From assembly GCA_003402315.1 (NCBI GenBank), contig QFXI01000026.1, positions 44,379-108,378 on the forward strand: DNA of 64,000 bases, written 5' to 3'. The DNA is from Candidatus Nitrotoga sp. LAW. Lineage in GTDB: Bacteria > Pseudomonadota > Gammaproteobacteria > Burkholderiales > Gallionellaceae. Shown here one piece after another: positions 30,005 through 39,661 of the stretch. The notes below the pieces were generated by a model. It was given only the letters and a program-made list of their open reading frames with translations. It was not told the origin of the DNA and searched no databases. Position 1 is the stretch's first letter. Each line of letters begins with the position of its first letter. The position numbers were made by a program, and so were the translations under genes.

Positions 30005-31198
30005 TTATATGTACAGCCCGCGTGCCAGATCGATCTGGATATCACTTACAGCTTCCAATCCGACCGCAATGCGCAACAAACCCTCACTAATACCAGCTGC
30101 ATCTCTGGCCTCCTGAGTTATACGGGCATGCGTGGTGGTGGCTGGGTGGGTTAACGTGGTCTTGGTATCGCCCAAGTTAGCCGTAATTGAAACCATGCGC
30201 GTACTGTCGATAAGACGCCAAGCCTCCTCTCTGCCGCCCTTTATTTCGAACGATACGATACCGCCACCAGCTTTCTGCTGCTTCATCGCCAGTTCATGTT
30301 GTGGATGCGACGGCAGACCCGGGTAATACACGCGTGCCACATTATTTTGCGCCTCCAACCATTGCGCCACGGACAGCGCATTAGCGCTATGCGCGTCCAT
30401 ACGAATTTTTAACGTCTCCATACCTTTCAGAAATACCCATGCGTTGAATGCGCTCATAGTCGGCCCCGCCGTACGCAGAAATTGATATATGGGCTCCATC
30501 ATTTTCTTGCTGCCCAGCACCGCGCCACCCAATACACGCCCTTGTCCATCAAGATATTTAGTAGCGGAATGAATCACGATGTCCGCGCCTAAGTCTAGCG
30601 GGCGCTGCAACGCAGGAGTACAAAAACAATTGTCTACCGCCAGTAACACACCATGCTGCTTCGCCACTGCCGCAATGCCTGCAATGTCAGATATTTCGGT
30701 AAGCGGATTAGACGGTGTCTCCAGGAAAAATAACCGGGTGTTAGGTCGTACCGCGGCTTCCCACTCGTTCACATCGGTGGCAGAAACAAAGGTCGTATCC
30801 ACACCAAAACGTTTAAAAATAGTGCCGAACAAATTTACCGTCGAGCCAAATATACTGCGCGAAGCAACGATGTGATCCCCGTTTTTCAGCAAACCCATGC
30901 AGCACGCCAAAATCGCTGACATACCAGACGCTGTCGCCACACACTGCTCCGCGCCTTCCAGCGCGGCCAAACGTTCCTCGAACATAGTAACGGTAGGGTT
31001 GGTGAAACGCGAATAGATGTTACCCGGCTCTGCGCCGATAAAACGTGCGGCGGCTTGGGCCGCGCTATCAAACACATAACTGGAAGTAAGAAACAGTGCC
31101 TCACTATGTTCATTAAATTGGCTACGCTTTATGCCCGCGTGTACTGCAAGTGTTTCAAGTTGATATGAATGTTCTGTTTGGCTGGAATGTTCTGACAT
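30005..31198 (-). CDS. metZ: O-succinylhomoserine sulfhydrylase
   Basis: The 397-residue PLP enzyme of the Cys/Met metabolism family condenses O-succinylhomoserine with sulfide to give homocysteine. The PLP lysine is in HSATKYLDGQGRVLGGAVLG, the characteristic MetZ form with GQGR. The N-terminus LAVHAGIKRSQFNEHSEALF and SRFTNPTVTMFEERLAALEG are also typical. Its leader carries a SAM-II riboswitch and terminator, so its expression falls when SAM is plentiful. With metE/metR in the same window it supplies homocysteine for methionine synthesis. Confidence 0.95.
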   Translation of the reverse strand: MSEHSSQTEHSYQLETLAVHAGIKRSQFNEHSEALFLTSSYVFDSAAQAAARFIGAEPGNIYSRFTNPTVTMFEERLAALEGAEQCVATASGMSAILACCMGLLKNGDHIVASRSIFGSTVNLFGTIFKRFGVDTTFVSATDVNEWEAAVRPNTRLFFLETPSNPLTEISDIAGIAAVAKQHGVLLAVDNCFCTPALQRPLDLGADIVIHSATKYLDGQGRVLGGAVLGSKKMMEPIYQFLRTAGPTMSAFNAWVFLKGMETLKIRMDAHSANALSVAQWLEAQNNVARVYYPGLPSHPQHELAMKQQKAGGGIVSFEIKGGREEAWRLIDSTRMVSITANLGDTKTTLTHPATTTHARITQEARDAAGISEGLLRIAVGLEAVSDIQIDLARGLYI

Positions 31199-31218
31199 AA
31201 CGTGCCCTCATGCTGAAT

Positions 31219-31251
31219 AAAAAAACCCGGTTAGCTTGCAGCTAAACCGGG
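31219..31251 (-). terminator. Riboswitch-controlled intrinsic terminator of metZ
   Basis: On the minus strand CCCGGTTTAGC (31251-31241) pairs with GCTAACCGGG (31235-31226) with one bulged T, and is followed by seven T residues (31225-31219). It sits between the SAM-II aptamer and the metZ start. Its 5' arm can instead pair with the 3' part of the aptamer (TGCAGCTAAAGCGGG, 31271-31257), giving an antiterminator. The two structures are mutually exclusive. Confidence 0.88.
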
Positions 31252-31256
31252 CTTCA

Positions 31257-31311
31257 CCCGCTTTAGCTGCATTTATAAAGCGCCCGCAAGCTGTTCCTCA
31301 AATCGGCGCTT
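31257..31311 (-). promoter_or_regulatory. SAM-II riboswitch aptamer
   Basis: The minus strand shows a 7-bp P1 stem (AAGCGCC at 31311-31305 with GGCGCTT at 31284-31278). Inside it are the conserved GATTTG and GCTTGC segments, and after it TATAAATGCAGCTAAA, the A-rich strand and GCTAAA that close the SAM-II (metA-motif) pseudoknot. These are the diagnostic blocks of that class. It lies 59 bases before metZ, followed by an intrinsic terminator. SAM binding should free the terminator and shut metZ down. The class was first described in alphaproteobacteria. Confidence 0.88.
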
Positions 31312-31617
31312 GTATGAAACTAACACTTGCCGCGCCGCATTGTCAACTCCAATTGCCATGATACTAGAGGGCACCGCTAAAGACACCTAGGCTGTGTAAT
31401 ATGAGGCAGTCAGCCTCAACATTAGTCTCGCAAAGTGCTGGAATGCAGAACATTATTTCAGGTATTCTTTAAGCAGAAGGTGCGCTACACTAAAATAGTC
31501 GATGTAACACTTTATCATCGCTGTTGCACTTTGAATTTAAGTCCGCACTATCTCTGTATAAAGGTACAAATCCTTGCGGCGTTCGAAATGCAGGAATCAA
31601 TCAACGGGGAAAATGTC

Positions 31618-32343
31618 ATGGCGGGTCACAGTAAATGGGCAAACATTCAGCATCGCAAAGGTCGCCAAGATGAACGGCGGGGCAAGATTTTTACACGCCT
31701 GATCAAGGAAATTACCGTGGCGGCCAGGTTAGGCGATAGCGATCCGGCCACTAATCCGCGCCTGCGATTGGCGATGGAAAAAGCCTATGACCAAAATATG
31801 CCAAAAGATAACGTGGAACGCGCCATTAAACGCGGCAGCGGCGAATTGGACGGTGTCGATTATATTGAACTTCGCTACGAAGGCTATGGAATCAATGGCG
31901 CGGCAGTGATGGTAGATTGCATGACCGACAATAAAACACGTACCGTAGCCGATGTGCGCCATGCTTTCACTAAATATGGCGGCAATCTCGGTACGGATGG
32001 TTCTGTGTCATTTCTGTTTAAACATTGCGGACAGATGATTTTTGCACCTGGCACCGATGAAAATGCGTTAATGGAAGTAGTGTTGGACGCGGGAGCAGAA
32101 GACGTAATGAGCAATGATGACAGCAGTATTGAAGTGATCACCGCACCCAATGATTTTATCGAGGTTAAGCAACGCTTGGAAGCCGCCGGCTTTAAGCCGG
32201 AAATGGCAGAAATAATCATGAAGCCTATTGTCGAGGTGCTCTTTACTGGTGACGACGCAGTGCGTATGCAAAAGTTATTGGACGCACTGGAAAACCTTGA
32301 TGATGTACAAGAAGTTTATACAACGGCTGTGATTGCGGAATGA
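31618..32343 (+). CDS. yebC: YebC/PmpR-family protein (canonical)
   Basis: The 241-residue product starts at ATG 31618 with the canonical [23 protein letters not shown]. The frame is open upstream to 31435, but that stretch is not family-like. Core motifs are [41 protein letters not shown] and [19 protein letters not shown]. YebC proteins have been described as transcription regulators and as ribosome-associated relief factors. It heads the yebC-ruvC-ruvA-ruvB block, with ruvC 43 bases downstream. Confidence 0.95.
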   Translation: MAGHSKWANIQHRKGRQDERRGKIFTRLIKEITVAARLGDSDPATNPRLRLAMEKAYDQNMPKDNVERAIKRGSGELDGVDYIELRYEGYGINGAAVMVDCMTDNKTRTVADVRHAFTKYGGNLGTDGSVSFLFKHCGQMIFAPGTDENALMEVVLDAGAEDVMSNDDSSIEVITAPNDFIEVKQRLEAAGFKPEMAEIIMKPIVEVLFTGDDAVRMQKLLDALENLDDVQEVYTTAVIAE

Positions 32344-32386
32344 ATGAAGCGGGAATAGACGGAAAGGGTAACTCCTCTTTGCACCG

Positions 32387-32923
32387 ATGAGCCTTACGTC
32401 TAAGACACGCATTTTAGGGATAGACCCCGGCCTGCGCATCACCGGGTTTGGCGTGCTGGACAAAGTGGGGCAGAAACTCATTTATGTCGCCAGCGGTTTT
32501 ATCAAAACGCCAGTAGGCGCGTTGCCTGAGCGTCTTAAAGTCATTCTTAATTCATTGCGCGAAGTGATTGAAACGCATCAACCGCAGCTGGTGGCGATAG
32601 AAAAAGTATTCGTTAACGTCAATCCGCAATCCACCCTGCTGCTGGGGCAAGCGCGCGGTGCGGCGATTTGCGCTGCGGTACTGGCGGACCTGCCGGTTGC
32701 GGAATACACTGCATTGCAGGTGAAGCAAGCGGTGGTAGGTAATGGCCATGCCAAAAAGGAGCAAGTGCAAGATATGGTACAGCGATTGCTGGAATTGTCC
32801 GGCTCTCCCAGCTCGGATGCAGCGGATGCGCTGGCGTGTGCGATTTGTCATGCGCATGCTGGTATGGGATTAGGCCAGCTGGCAACCAAAGGCTTGCGCA
32901 TGCGCAATGGCAGATTAAGTTAA
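32387..32923 (+). CDS. ruvC: Holliday junction resolvase RuvC
   Basis: The 178-residue endonuclease cuts Holliday junctions symmetrically. The four acidic catalytic residues are all visible: Asp13 ([15 protein letters not shown]), Glu72 (AIEKVF), Asp144 and Asp147 ([14 protein letters not shown]). A short non-standard N-terminal extension (MSLTSKT) precedes the first strand. ruvA follows after 34 bases. Confidence 0.96.
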   Translation: MSLTSKTRILGIDPGLRITGFGVLDKVGQKLIYVASGFIKTPVGALPERLKVILNSLREVIETHQPQLVAIEKVFVNVNPQSTLLLGQARGAAICAAVLADLPVAEYTALQVKQAVVGNGHAKKEQVQDMVQRLLELSGSPSSDAADALACAICHAHAGMGLGQLATKGLRMRNGRLS

Positions 32924-32957
32924 AAAACATGGTAACTTCTCTAACCACGGATTCAAC

Positions 32958-33536
32958 ATGATTGGGCGTTTGACAGGTAACTTGTTGGAAAAAAATCCAC
33001 CGCAAATTTTGTTGGACGTTCAAGGCGTGGGATATGAGGTGAATGTGCCGATGAGCACCTTCTATAACTTGCCTGTACTGCATGAACGCGTGGTGTTATA
33101 CACCCAACTTATCGTTCGTGAGGATGCACACCTGCTCTATGGCTTTGCTTCTGAGGACGAGCGCGTGGCGTTTCGTCATTTGTTGAAAATTAGTGGCGTA
33201 GGGCCAAAGCTGGCGCTATCTGTACTGTCTGGTTTGAGCTTGAACGATCTTGCCATTGCCGTGACAAGTAAGGAGATAGGGCTATTGACCAGAATTCCAG
33301 GGGTGGGTAAAAAGACCGCCGAGCGGCTATTGCTGGAACTGCAAGATAAATTCATCGTTTCCGTGTCGGATGGCGCAAGCGGTGTTGTGACGCCACATGG
33401 CAACGATATCACCAACGCACTGTTGGCGTTGGGCTACAGCGGAAAAGAAGCGGATTGGGCAGCCAAACAATTACCCGCTGATGCAAATGTATCAGACGGC
33501 ATCCGCCAAGCACTTAAGTTATTATCCAAAGCATGA
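32958..33536 (+). CDS. ruvA: Holliday junction branch migration protein RuvA
   Basis: The 192-residue product has the OB-fold domain ([20 protein letters not shown]), the acidic pin region, the helix-hairpin-helix domain ([37 protein letters not shown]) and domain III at the C-terminus ([21 protein letters not shown]), which contacts RuvB. RuvA tetramers hold the four-way junction open. The stop overlaps the ruvB start by four bases (ATGA), so translation is coupled. Confidence 0.97.
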   Translation: MIGRLTGNLLEKNPPQILLDVQGVGYEVNVPMSTFYNLPVLHERVVLYTQLIVREDAHLLYGFASEDERVAFRHLLKISGVGPKLALSVLSGLSLNDLAIAVTSKEIGLLTRIPGVGKKTAERLLLELQDKFIVSVSDGASGVVTPHGNDITNALLALGYSGKEADWAAKQLPADANVSDGIRQALKLLSKA

Positions 33537-34594
33537 TCCAAAACGATAATCTGACCGCAGTTGATCGCATTATTTCTCCCGCTCCCGTCTCTTTGCAGGA
33601 GGAAATACAGGAGCGTGCATTGCGCCCTAAACATCTGGACGAATATATCGGCCAGGAAAAAATACGTGGGCAGCTGGAAATTTTCATTGAAGCGGCCCGC
33701 AAACGCAAGGAGCCACTTGACCATGTTCTACTGTTCGGCCCACCGGGGCTGGGCAAGACGACTTTGGCGCATATCATCGCGCGCGAGATGGGCGTCAACA
33801 TGCGCCATACTTCCGGGCCGGTTTTGGAACGTGCCGGCGACCTCGCTGCCCTGTTAACCAATCTCGAACCAAACGATGTACTGTTTATCGATGAAATCCA
33901 TCGTTTATCGCCGGTGGTAGAAGAAATCCTATATCCCGCGCTGGAGGATTATCAGATCGATATCATGATCGGCGAAGGTCCCGCCGCGCGCTCGGTAAAA
34001 CTGGATTTGCCGCCGTTCACTTTGGTTGGAGCAACCACTCGCGCCGGTATGTTAACCAACCCTCTGCGCGACCGTTTCGGTATCGTGGCGCGCCTGGAGT
34101 TTTATACCACCAGTGAATTGCAGCGCATCGTGACGCGCTCTTCTGATTTACTGGAATTACCGATCTCACCCGACGGGGCGCTGGAAATTGCAAAGCGTTC
34201 ACGCGGTACGCCGCGCATTGCAAATCGATTGCTACGCCGCGTACGCGATTTTGCCGAAGTAAGGGCGCAGGGCGAAGCCACGCGCCAAGTGGCAGATGCC
34301 GCGCTTACCATGCTCGACGTGGATATGCAGGGATTAGACACGATGGATAGAAAATTATTGTTGACCGTGATTGAAAAATTTACCGGTGGTCCGGTGGGCG
34401 TAGATAACCTTGCCGCTGCCATCGGCGAGGAGCGCGATACCATTGAAGATGTGCTGGAACCTTATTTAATCCAACAAGGCTACTTACAACGCACATCACG
34501 CGGAAGGGTTGCGACCATTAATGCCTACAAACATTTTGGACTAGTACAGCCGCATAGTGTTAGCAACAAAGATTTATGGGAAGAAAGCCAATAA
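33533..34594 (+). CDS. ruvB: Holliday junction DNA helicase RuvB
   Basis: The 353-residue AAA+ motor drives branch migration with RuvA. Walker A is GPPGLGKT (69-76), Walker [10 protein letters not shown] (117-125), sensor 1 [11 protein letters not shown] and sensor 2 [18 protein letters not shown], followed by the winged-helix DNA-binding domain (TLEPYLI-type region [20 protein letters not shown]). It ends the ruv block. The next gene converges from the other strand 45 bases away without a clear terminator. Confidence 0.97.
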   Translation: MIQNDNLTAVDRIISPAPVSLQEEIQERALRPKHLDEYIGQEKIRGQLEIFIEAARKRKEPLDHVLLFGPPGLGKTTLAHIIAREMGVNMRHTSGPVLERAGDLAALLTNLEPNDVLFIDEIHRLSPVVEEILYPALEDYQIDIMIGEGPAARSVKLDLPPFTLVGATTRAGMLTNPLRDRFGIVARLEFYTTSELQRIVTRSSDLLELPISPDGALEIAKRSRGTPRIANRLLRRVRDFAEVRAQGEATRQVADAALTMLDVDMQGLDTMDRKLLLTVIEKFTGGPVGVDNLAAAIGEERDTIEDVLEPYLIQQGYLQRTSRGRVATINAYKHFGLVQPHSVSNKDLWEESQ

Positions 34595-34639
34595 ACTAAA
34601 CATCCGAGAAATTTAATATTTATACATTCCTTTATTTAA

Positions 34640-36295
34640 TCAAAAACCATATTTCATTTCCGCAAATAATAACGAGTTATCCCGCAATCGACCAAAGAAC
34701 GTACTACTTTCTCCCCGATAAATATCCAATCCAAGCGATCCTTTAACGTTGTCTGTAAAGGCATAAACCAGCTTGGGCCTTATGAAATAATTGCTGCGTC
34801 CAAAAGAAGCGACAGCGGCAATTTCACCTTCCAATGTTTCATTAAGCCATTTGTTACTGGCCCGGACACTTATCCCATGCTGAGAACGGCTAAACTGATT
34901 CCATAACGCACTTGTTTGAATTGCGGCGAAACGCAGGAGAGGATCGGCTATCGCCTGCGGATCGGAATAATTTGTAACATGGCGGAGGTAATATTGAAAA
35001 TTGATATTAAGATAATCGAAAAAAGTTCTGTCACCGCCCATCACCATATAAAAAAATGGTTTTTTTACAAGGAAATCGTTCGCACCAGTGTTAACTGTCC
35101 AAGTGTACGCGGCTTCAGCACGCAATCCATAACGCCCAATGACCGTAGCGGCATCCATACCCAATACGCGGATACGGTTGTGGTCGAATATTAAATTTGT
35201 TCCAGATGGGGTTGTCGCTCCAATCGCGATGTCAGGGGTCAAATCTGACCCATTATAGTAAGAAGCTGACCAATCCACATCACCACCACTTCGATCGAAT
35301 TTGAGCGCAATTCGGTTAGTACGGGGAATGTGTTGGGTAAAAAAAACACCCGGCGTTGTAGCCACCGGAAAAACATGGGGATCCATACCAGGGAGCCATA
35401 TACCGGTCAGTGAATTTTCATGCGAGTGGTACGTTGCTTTCGCTGCCAACGATCCTATTCTCTGGTCATCCTCTTCCGGCGTTAACAGCGTAAAATTTCG
35501 TGGTGTCAAATTATCGGTTGGATTCAAGCGATCTGCCCGTCCCCATACTATGATCTGTCTGCCGATCCGATAATCCACATTGCCGCTACTGAATTTTATA
35601 TATCCCTCCTGTAATTTTTTCGAATCTCCGTTGGCTCCAAAAATGTCGTCATTACGAATCCATCCCTGAGCAACCAGAGTAATATCCTCCCCTATATTTT
35701 GCGTCCCTTTAAGCCACACCGAGCCGGTACCCAAATCATTTTTTCCATCCAGCTTACGCGATGAACTGAAATATCCGGCACGAACTGAACCAGTGATATC
35801 CGGTTTTTGTAAAAAATTCATACTACCTTTTTCAGGTGACGCCGAAAAACTCTCTGCCTGCGGGAGCAAAGTGTTGACCACTGGTTTCAATTCGAAATTA
35901 AACTCACGAATAGTTAAACCATGCGGAACACAGTGTGCTGTTAGCTGAAGCGTCAACGAATGTGCACTGATTGGAGCCGCTGTAGAAATTTTAATTCGCT
36001 GGTCAACATTGTTATTGCCTTCCAACTCCAATTTTGCAGCGGACAATTCCGATCCATTTTGCCCGGGAACAATCCCTACATTAGCCAATGAAACGCAAGC
36101 GGCAGTTATTTTTTCATCAGGGCTTGACGGGGATACCGAAACATACGCGAGCAGCGGCTCGCCTTCCCTGCTGACAACCTCAATCTCACCTATGATCAGC
36201 GCATAAGCCACCTGTGTACCAAGCAATACAAAAATGATTGCCAATGATAAAGTACGCCTGACACGGCATAACATGCTAACGCACATTTGTAGCAT
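34640..36295 (-). CDS. Outer-membrane beta-barrel (DUF1302-like) with FimV-like N-terminal domain
   Basis: The 551-residue product starts at ATG 36295, overlapping the stop of the transporter gene (TAATG). A signal peptide (LSLAIIFVLLGTQVAYA, about 16-32) precedes a domain of about 110 residues resembling the FimV/TspA N-terminal domain: LIIGEIEVVSREGEPLLAYV and LTIREFNFELKP. The rest alternates aromatic and polar residues in strand-like runs and ends in aromatic-rich LLFAEMKYGF, a beta-barrel C-terminal Phe signature. GRQIIVWGRADRLNPTDNLTPR is the DUF1302 signature (part shown). It probably works with the RND and LolA-like proteins to move lipid or lipoprotein cargo to the outer membrane. 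Confidence 0.75.
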   Translation of the reverse strand: MLQMCVSMLCRVRRTLSLAIIFVLLGTQVAYALIIGEIEVVSREGEPLLAYVSVSPSSPDEKITAACVSLANVGIVPGQNGSELSAAKLELEGNNNVDQRIKISTAAPISAHSLTLQLTAHCVPHGLTIREFNFELKPVVNTLLPQAESFSASPEKGSMNFLQKPDITGSVRAGYFSSSRKLDGKNDLGTGSVWLKGTQNIGEDITLVAQGWIRNDDIFGANGDSKKLQEGYIKFSSGNVDYRIGRQIIVWGRADRLNPTDNLTPRNFTLLTPEEDDQRIGSLAAKATYHSHENSLTGIWLPGMDPHVFPVATTPGVFFTQHIPRTNRIALKFDRSGGDVDWSASYYNGSDLTPDIAIGATTPSGTNLIFDHNRIRVLGMDAATVIGRYGLRAEAAYTWTVNTGANDFLVKKPFFYMVMGGDRTFFDYLNINFQYYLRHVTNYSDPQAIADPLLRFAAIQTSALWNQFSRSQHGISVRASNKWLNETLEGEIAAVASFGRSNYFIRPKLVYAFTDNVKGSLGLDIYRGESSTFFGRLRDNSLLFAEMKYGF

Positions 36296-39200
36296 TATTC
36301 TTTTTCCATGTACCGTGTCGTAAAGAACTCATTCTTAACCTGCTGGTTCGCCTTGAAGTTATCGTATTTAATCACCGTACGGTGGCCAGTTTGAACGTTG
36401 CTTGCTTCAAGGCGCATGGCCTGCCACTTGCCACGCGCTTTGTCTACCAGTTGAACATCAGTAAATGTCGAGATTTTTAACATCTGCCCTGCCTCATCCC
36501 AATACTCCATTTTTATTGCCACCAGATTATCTTTACGCAGCCAGCCGATGCGCTTTGAGTAACCATTACTGGTTTTAACCGCGTCAGATTTTGGTAATGC
36601 CTCAATAACATAGCAAGGCTGCCCCTCTACCGACTCCTCTTTCAACAACTTGTAATTCCACTCGCCCACCTTATAACCAATCACGTCGGCATAAGAAAAA
36701 TCCGTGCCTACAAAACTATCTTTCTTATTATTGGAAACAAGACGCCGCACTTTTTTTAGTGCGGGTAAATAGATCCAAATATCATCATCCTTGTCGGCGT
36801 GTTCGATCAGTAACGATACCGTACCTTTTACATCCGGTGGTGACAAAAACCGCGTCATGCGCATGTTATCAATGCCATTTTCCTCAAGCTTGGTCGCGCC
36901 GAAAGTCTTGCGCACCCGTTCCTGGCCAGCCTTGCTAATCAGGGTAAACGTGGCATCAGCCACTGAATCAGCAACCTTGGAAACGACGAAATTCTTTTCC
37001 ATAATCTGGCCCAGATTGGGTTCCGCCGCCCAGCCATTTTTGGGTTGCATTGATAGACCAAAAACAAGAGCCAACACAACAACAGAAACAGGTAGTGGGT
37101 TATGTTTCACGGCAATTCTCCTGAAAATAAAATCGGGGCGGAATGTAAGGATAAGCGCAGGGATAAGCAACAGCGCAGATAATGAACTCATGATCATGGC
37201 CTCAGCAATCAAAATGGCCAACCACTTATGGATATTATACCCAAACGATAACAACAACACCCCGTAACCAGCTGATACCGAAATCGCAACAAATAGAATA
37301 GCTTGCCCCGCTGTTCCAATAACATTTCGGACAGCTGTGATTTCATCGGCTCCCGTCATAAGCTCTTCGCGTAACCGGTAAATCAAATAGATTGCGTAAT
37401 CTGCCCCTATTCCAACGGCCATCGCCGAAATAAGCGAAGTTGAAATATTCAGCGGGATTCCACTCCATCCCATAAGGCCAAAGTTAGCCAAAACAGCAAC
37501 CAGAAGCGGGAGAAGTACCAGCATTCCTGCTACCAATGAACGAAAAATCAAGCTGGAGATAATAAAAACGACAACCGTGATTTGCAGAATATTCAGTATT
37601 TTCCCGTAAACCATAACCTCATTCAGTGCCGCACCTTGAGGGACGCTGCCACCGATTCCGATATGCACACTTTTATCGAAATGCAGCGCTGTGAATGCAT
37701 GAATTTTTTCGACCAGCTTTTCTATGTAGGCGCTGCTATCTGTCTTCAGGAAAACCGTCAAATTGGCGGAGCGGTAACCATAATCAACATAGGAATCAAA
37801 ATCGCCCGGTTCGCCGGACATTGAGTAAAGCAATAAATATTGTGAAATCAATTCCTGACTGTCTGGAATTTTATAATAAGCGGGATCATCCTCATGCATG
37901 GCCTGGTTCATACGCATGATAAAGTCGGCTAACGAAAGGGTCTTACCGACATAAGGCTGATCTTCAAGAAAACGTTGTAGCTCCCCTATGGCCCGAAGTG
38001 TTTTGGGGTCTTTAATGGCGTCGTCGCTTGCGCCTTCAACCAGCAAATACATCGTATTGGTACCGCCAAGGCGATCATTTAGTGCTTTATCATCTGTTTC
38101 AAAAATCAATTCAGGAGAAAAAAAACTCTTGGTAGAGTTATCCACAGTAACCCTGCCCATCCCTATCAGGGTAATAACGACGAAAAGCAAAACCCCGCCA
38201 TACACCCTACGCCGACTGGTGCCGGTTACCCAGTTCGCTATCGCGTTGGTTACTTTGTCCCAAATCCGTTTCTTTTGTCCACGCTTTCTTTCAACATCAC
38301 TTGGTGGAGCAAGTATTGAACGCAAGGCCGGGATAAAAGTCATTTCAAGAATCAATGCCGCAAGAATTCCAATACCGGTAAAAATTCCAAAAGTACGCAC
38401 CGTACTAATCTTAAAAATCACCAAAGAAAAAAATCCTAAAGAAGCGACCGCTCCGGCAGCAATCATGACCGGCCCAACGCGGAGAAGAGAGGAAATAACG
38501 GCTTGATTATTTGCAGCCTTAGGCGAAAGATCCGTTGTTTCCCGTAAGCGGAAATAGTCTTCGTAATAGCGCTTAAGCAACTGCACCGCATGGCCTGTTG
38601 CCACCGCCAAAATTAAAATAGGGGTCGCGGAATTAAACACATCCATTGGAATGCCAGAAGCGCCCATCACGCCGACCCCCCAAGCGACAGCCAAACCCGC
38701 TGTAACCAATGGCAAAATAAGCCCTTGCTTCGTGCGAAAGGCTTCAAAAAGAACCAGGCTCAAAACTAAAATAGCAATCGGGAAAAGAAATCCAATTCGC
38801 TCTGAATAAATTTCAATGCGGGCCAGAAAACTCGGAATTCCCCCCACGTTAATTTCAACCCGGGAATCCCGTTCATGCCCAACCACAGCCTCCACTTTAT
38901 CCATGATTGCCCGGAAACCACCCGGCCCATCCTTAAACTCTACGAGAATAGCCGTTGTTTTCGCATCAACAGACACAATAGAATTCAAATAAACAGGATT
39001 CTTCCCAACTGCCTCTCTTAGTTCAGTAAGTTGCGCGGCCGTAGCTGGAACCTTCGACATTAACGGCTTGACTTCCAAACCTTCTGCCGTACCGGCAATA
39101 TTCTTGGCACGTTTCGCGGAAAGGCTCAACAGGTTTTCTTTAACCACACCGGGTGTCTGAAGAAAAGCTGCCGTCATGCGCTGAATTTTTTCCAAAATCA

Positions 39201-39441
39201 TAGGCTGATAAATATCACCCTCTTTAGGAGTGACTCCCACCATGACAACATACTTCGACCCAAAAACCTTTTCCACCAAATTACTCGTCGTCACATAGGG
39301 ATGGGACTGGGGAAGCATGGTATTCGGATCAATAATGATATTCAGATTTTTTGCCTGAATAACCGCCGCAATGGTGACAACTAACGTCAAAGCAATGACT
39401 ACAAACCGGTAACGAAGAATCCATTCTATGTAGCGTTGCAT
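36295..39441 (-). CDS. RND/MMPL-family transporter fused in frame to a LolA-like protein
   Basis: The single open frame has 1048 residues from ATG 39441, with GAGGT five bases before it; the frame also extends 13 codons upstream. Residues 1 to about 775 are an MMPL/RND exporter: a first membrane helix near 10-30, a periplasmic loop, two blocks of helices (FLFPIAILVLSLVLFEAF; ILQITVVVFIISSLIF) and the conserved GIGADYAIYLIYRLREE. From about residue 778 there is a second signal-peptide-like stretch (LPVSVVVLALVFGLS) and then a LolA-like outer-membrane lipoprotein-sorting domain (DDDIWIYLPALKKVRRLVSN, GTDFSYADVIGYKVGEWNYK). These are normally two genes. An internal ribosome-binding site suggests the second half is also made separately. 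Confidence 0.85.
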   Translation of the reverse strand: MQRYIEWILRYRFVVIALTLVVTIAAVIQAKNLNIIIDPNTMLPQSHPYVTTSNLVEKVFGSKYVVMVGVTPKEGDIYQPMILEKIQRMTAAFLQTPGVVKENLLSLSAKRAKNIAGTAEGLEVKPLMSKVPATAAQLTELREAVGKNPVYLNSIVSVDAKTTAILVEFKDGPGGFRAIMDKVEAVVGHERDSRVEINVGGIPSFLARIEIYSERIGFLFPIAILVLSLVLFEAFRTKQGLILPLVTAGLAVAWGVGVMGASGIPMDVFNSATPILILAVATGHAVQLLKRYYEDYFRLRETTDLSPKAANNQAVISSLLRVGPVMIAAGAVASLGFFSLVIFKISTVRTFGIFTGIGILAALILEMTFIPALRSILAPPSDVERKRGQKKRIWDKVTNAIANWVTGTSRRRVYGGVLLFVVITLIGMGRVTVDNSTKSFFSPELIFETDDKALNDRLGGTNTMYLLVEGASDDAIKDPKTLRAIGELQRFLEDQPYVGKTLSLADFIMRMNQAMHEDDPAYYKIPDSQELISQYLLLYSMSGEPGDFDSYVDYGYRSANLTVFLKTDSSAYIEKLVEKIHAFTALHFDKSVHIGIGGSVPQGAALNEVMVYGKILNILQITVVVFIISSLIFRSLVAGMLVLLPLLVAVLANFGLMGWSGIPLNISTSLISAMAVGIGADYAIYLIYRLREELMTGADEITAVRNVIGTAGQAILFVAISVSAGYGVLLLSFGYNIHKWLAILIAEAMIMSSLSALLLIPALILTFRPDFIFRRIAVKHNPLPVSVVVLALVFGLSMQPKNGWAAEPNLGQIMEKNFVVSKVADSVADATFTLISKAGQERVRKTFGATKLEENGIDNMRMTRFLSPPDVKGTVSLLIEHADKDDDIWIYLPALKKVRRLVSNNKKDSFVGTDFSYADVIGYKVGEWNYKLLKEESVEGQPCYVIEALPKSDAVKTSNGYSKRIGWLRKDNLVAIKMEYWDEAGQMLKISTFTDVQLVDKARGKWQAMRLEASNVQTGHRTVIKYDNFKANQQVKNEFFTTRYMEKE
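37108..37123 (-). promoter_or_regulatory. Internal Shine-Dalgarno and GTG start inside the fused transporter gene
   Basis: On the minus strand CAGGAG (37123-37118) is followed after seven bases by GTG at 37110, in frame with the long reading frame. Translation from this GTG gives KHNPLPVSVVVLALVFGLS..., a complete signal peptide, and a 271-residue LolA-like protein ending at 36295. This is how an independent gene would look. It marks the old gene boundary and a likely working start. Confidence 0.7.
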
Positions 39442-39661
39442 ATTTACCTCTTTGCTAATCAGGTGGCCGGAGTTATTCAAGAGTTGATGCTATTGAAACC
39501 GGCATGCTCGATTCAATGTCGGCTAGGAGGCATTATTATTGCCTCAGTCTGATGATTAATGAGTCAGTAGCTCATATATATTCGGAACATGCGGATGAAT
39601 CTTTAACTCATGCGGCTAAACTAGTTTTAGTTGAATACCCGCCTTGTTCAAGCCATTACAT

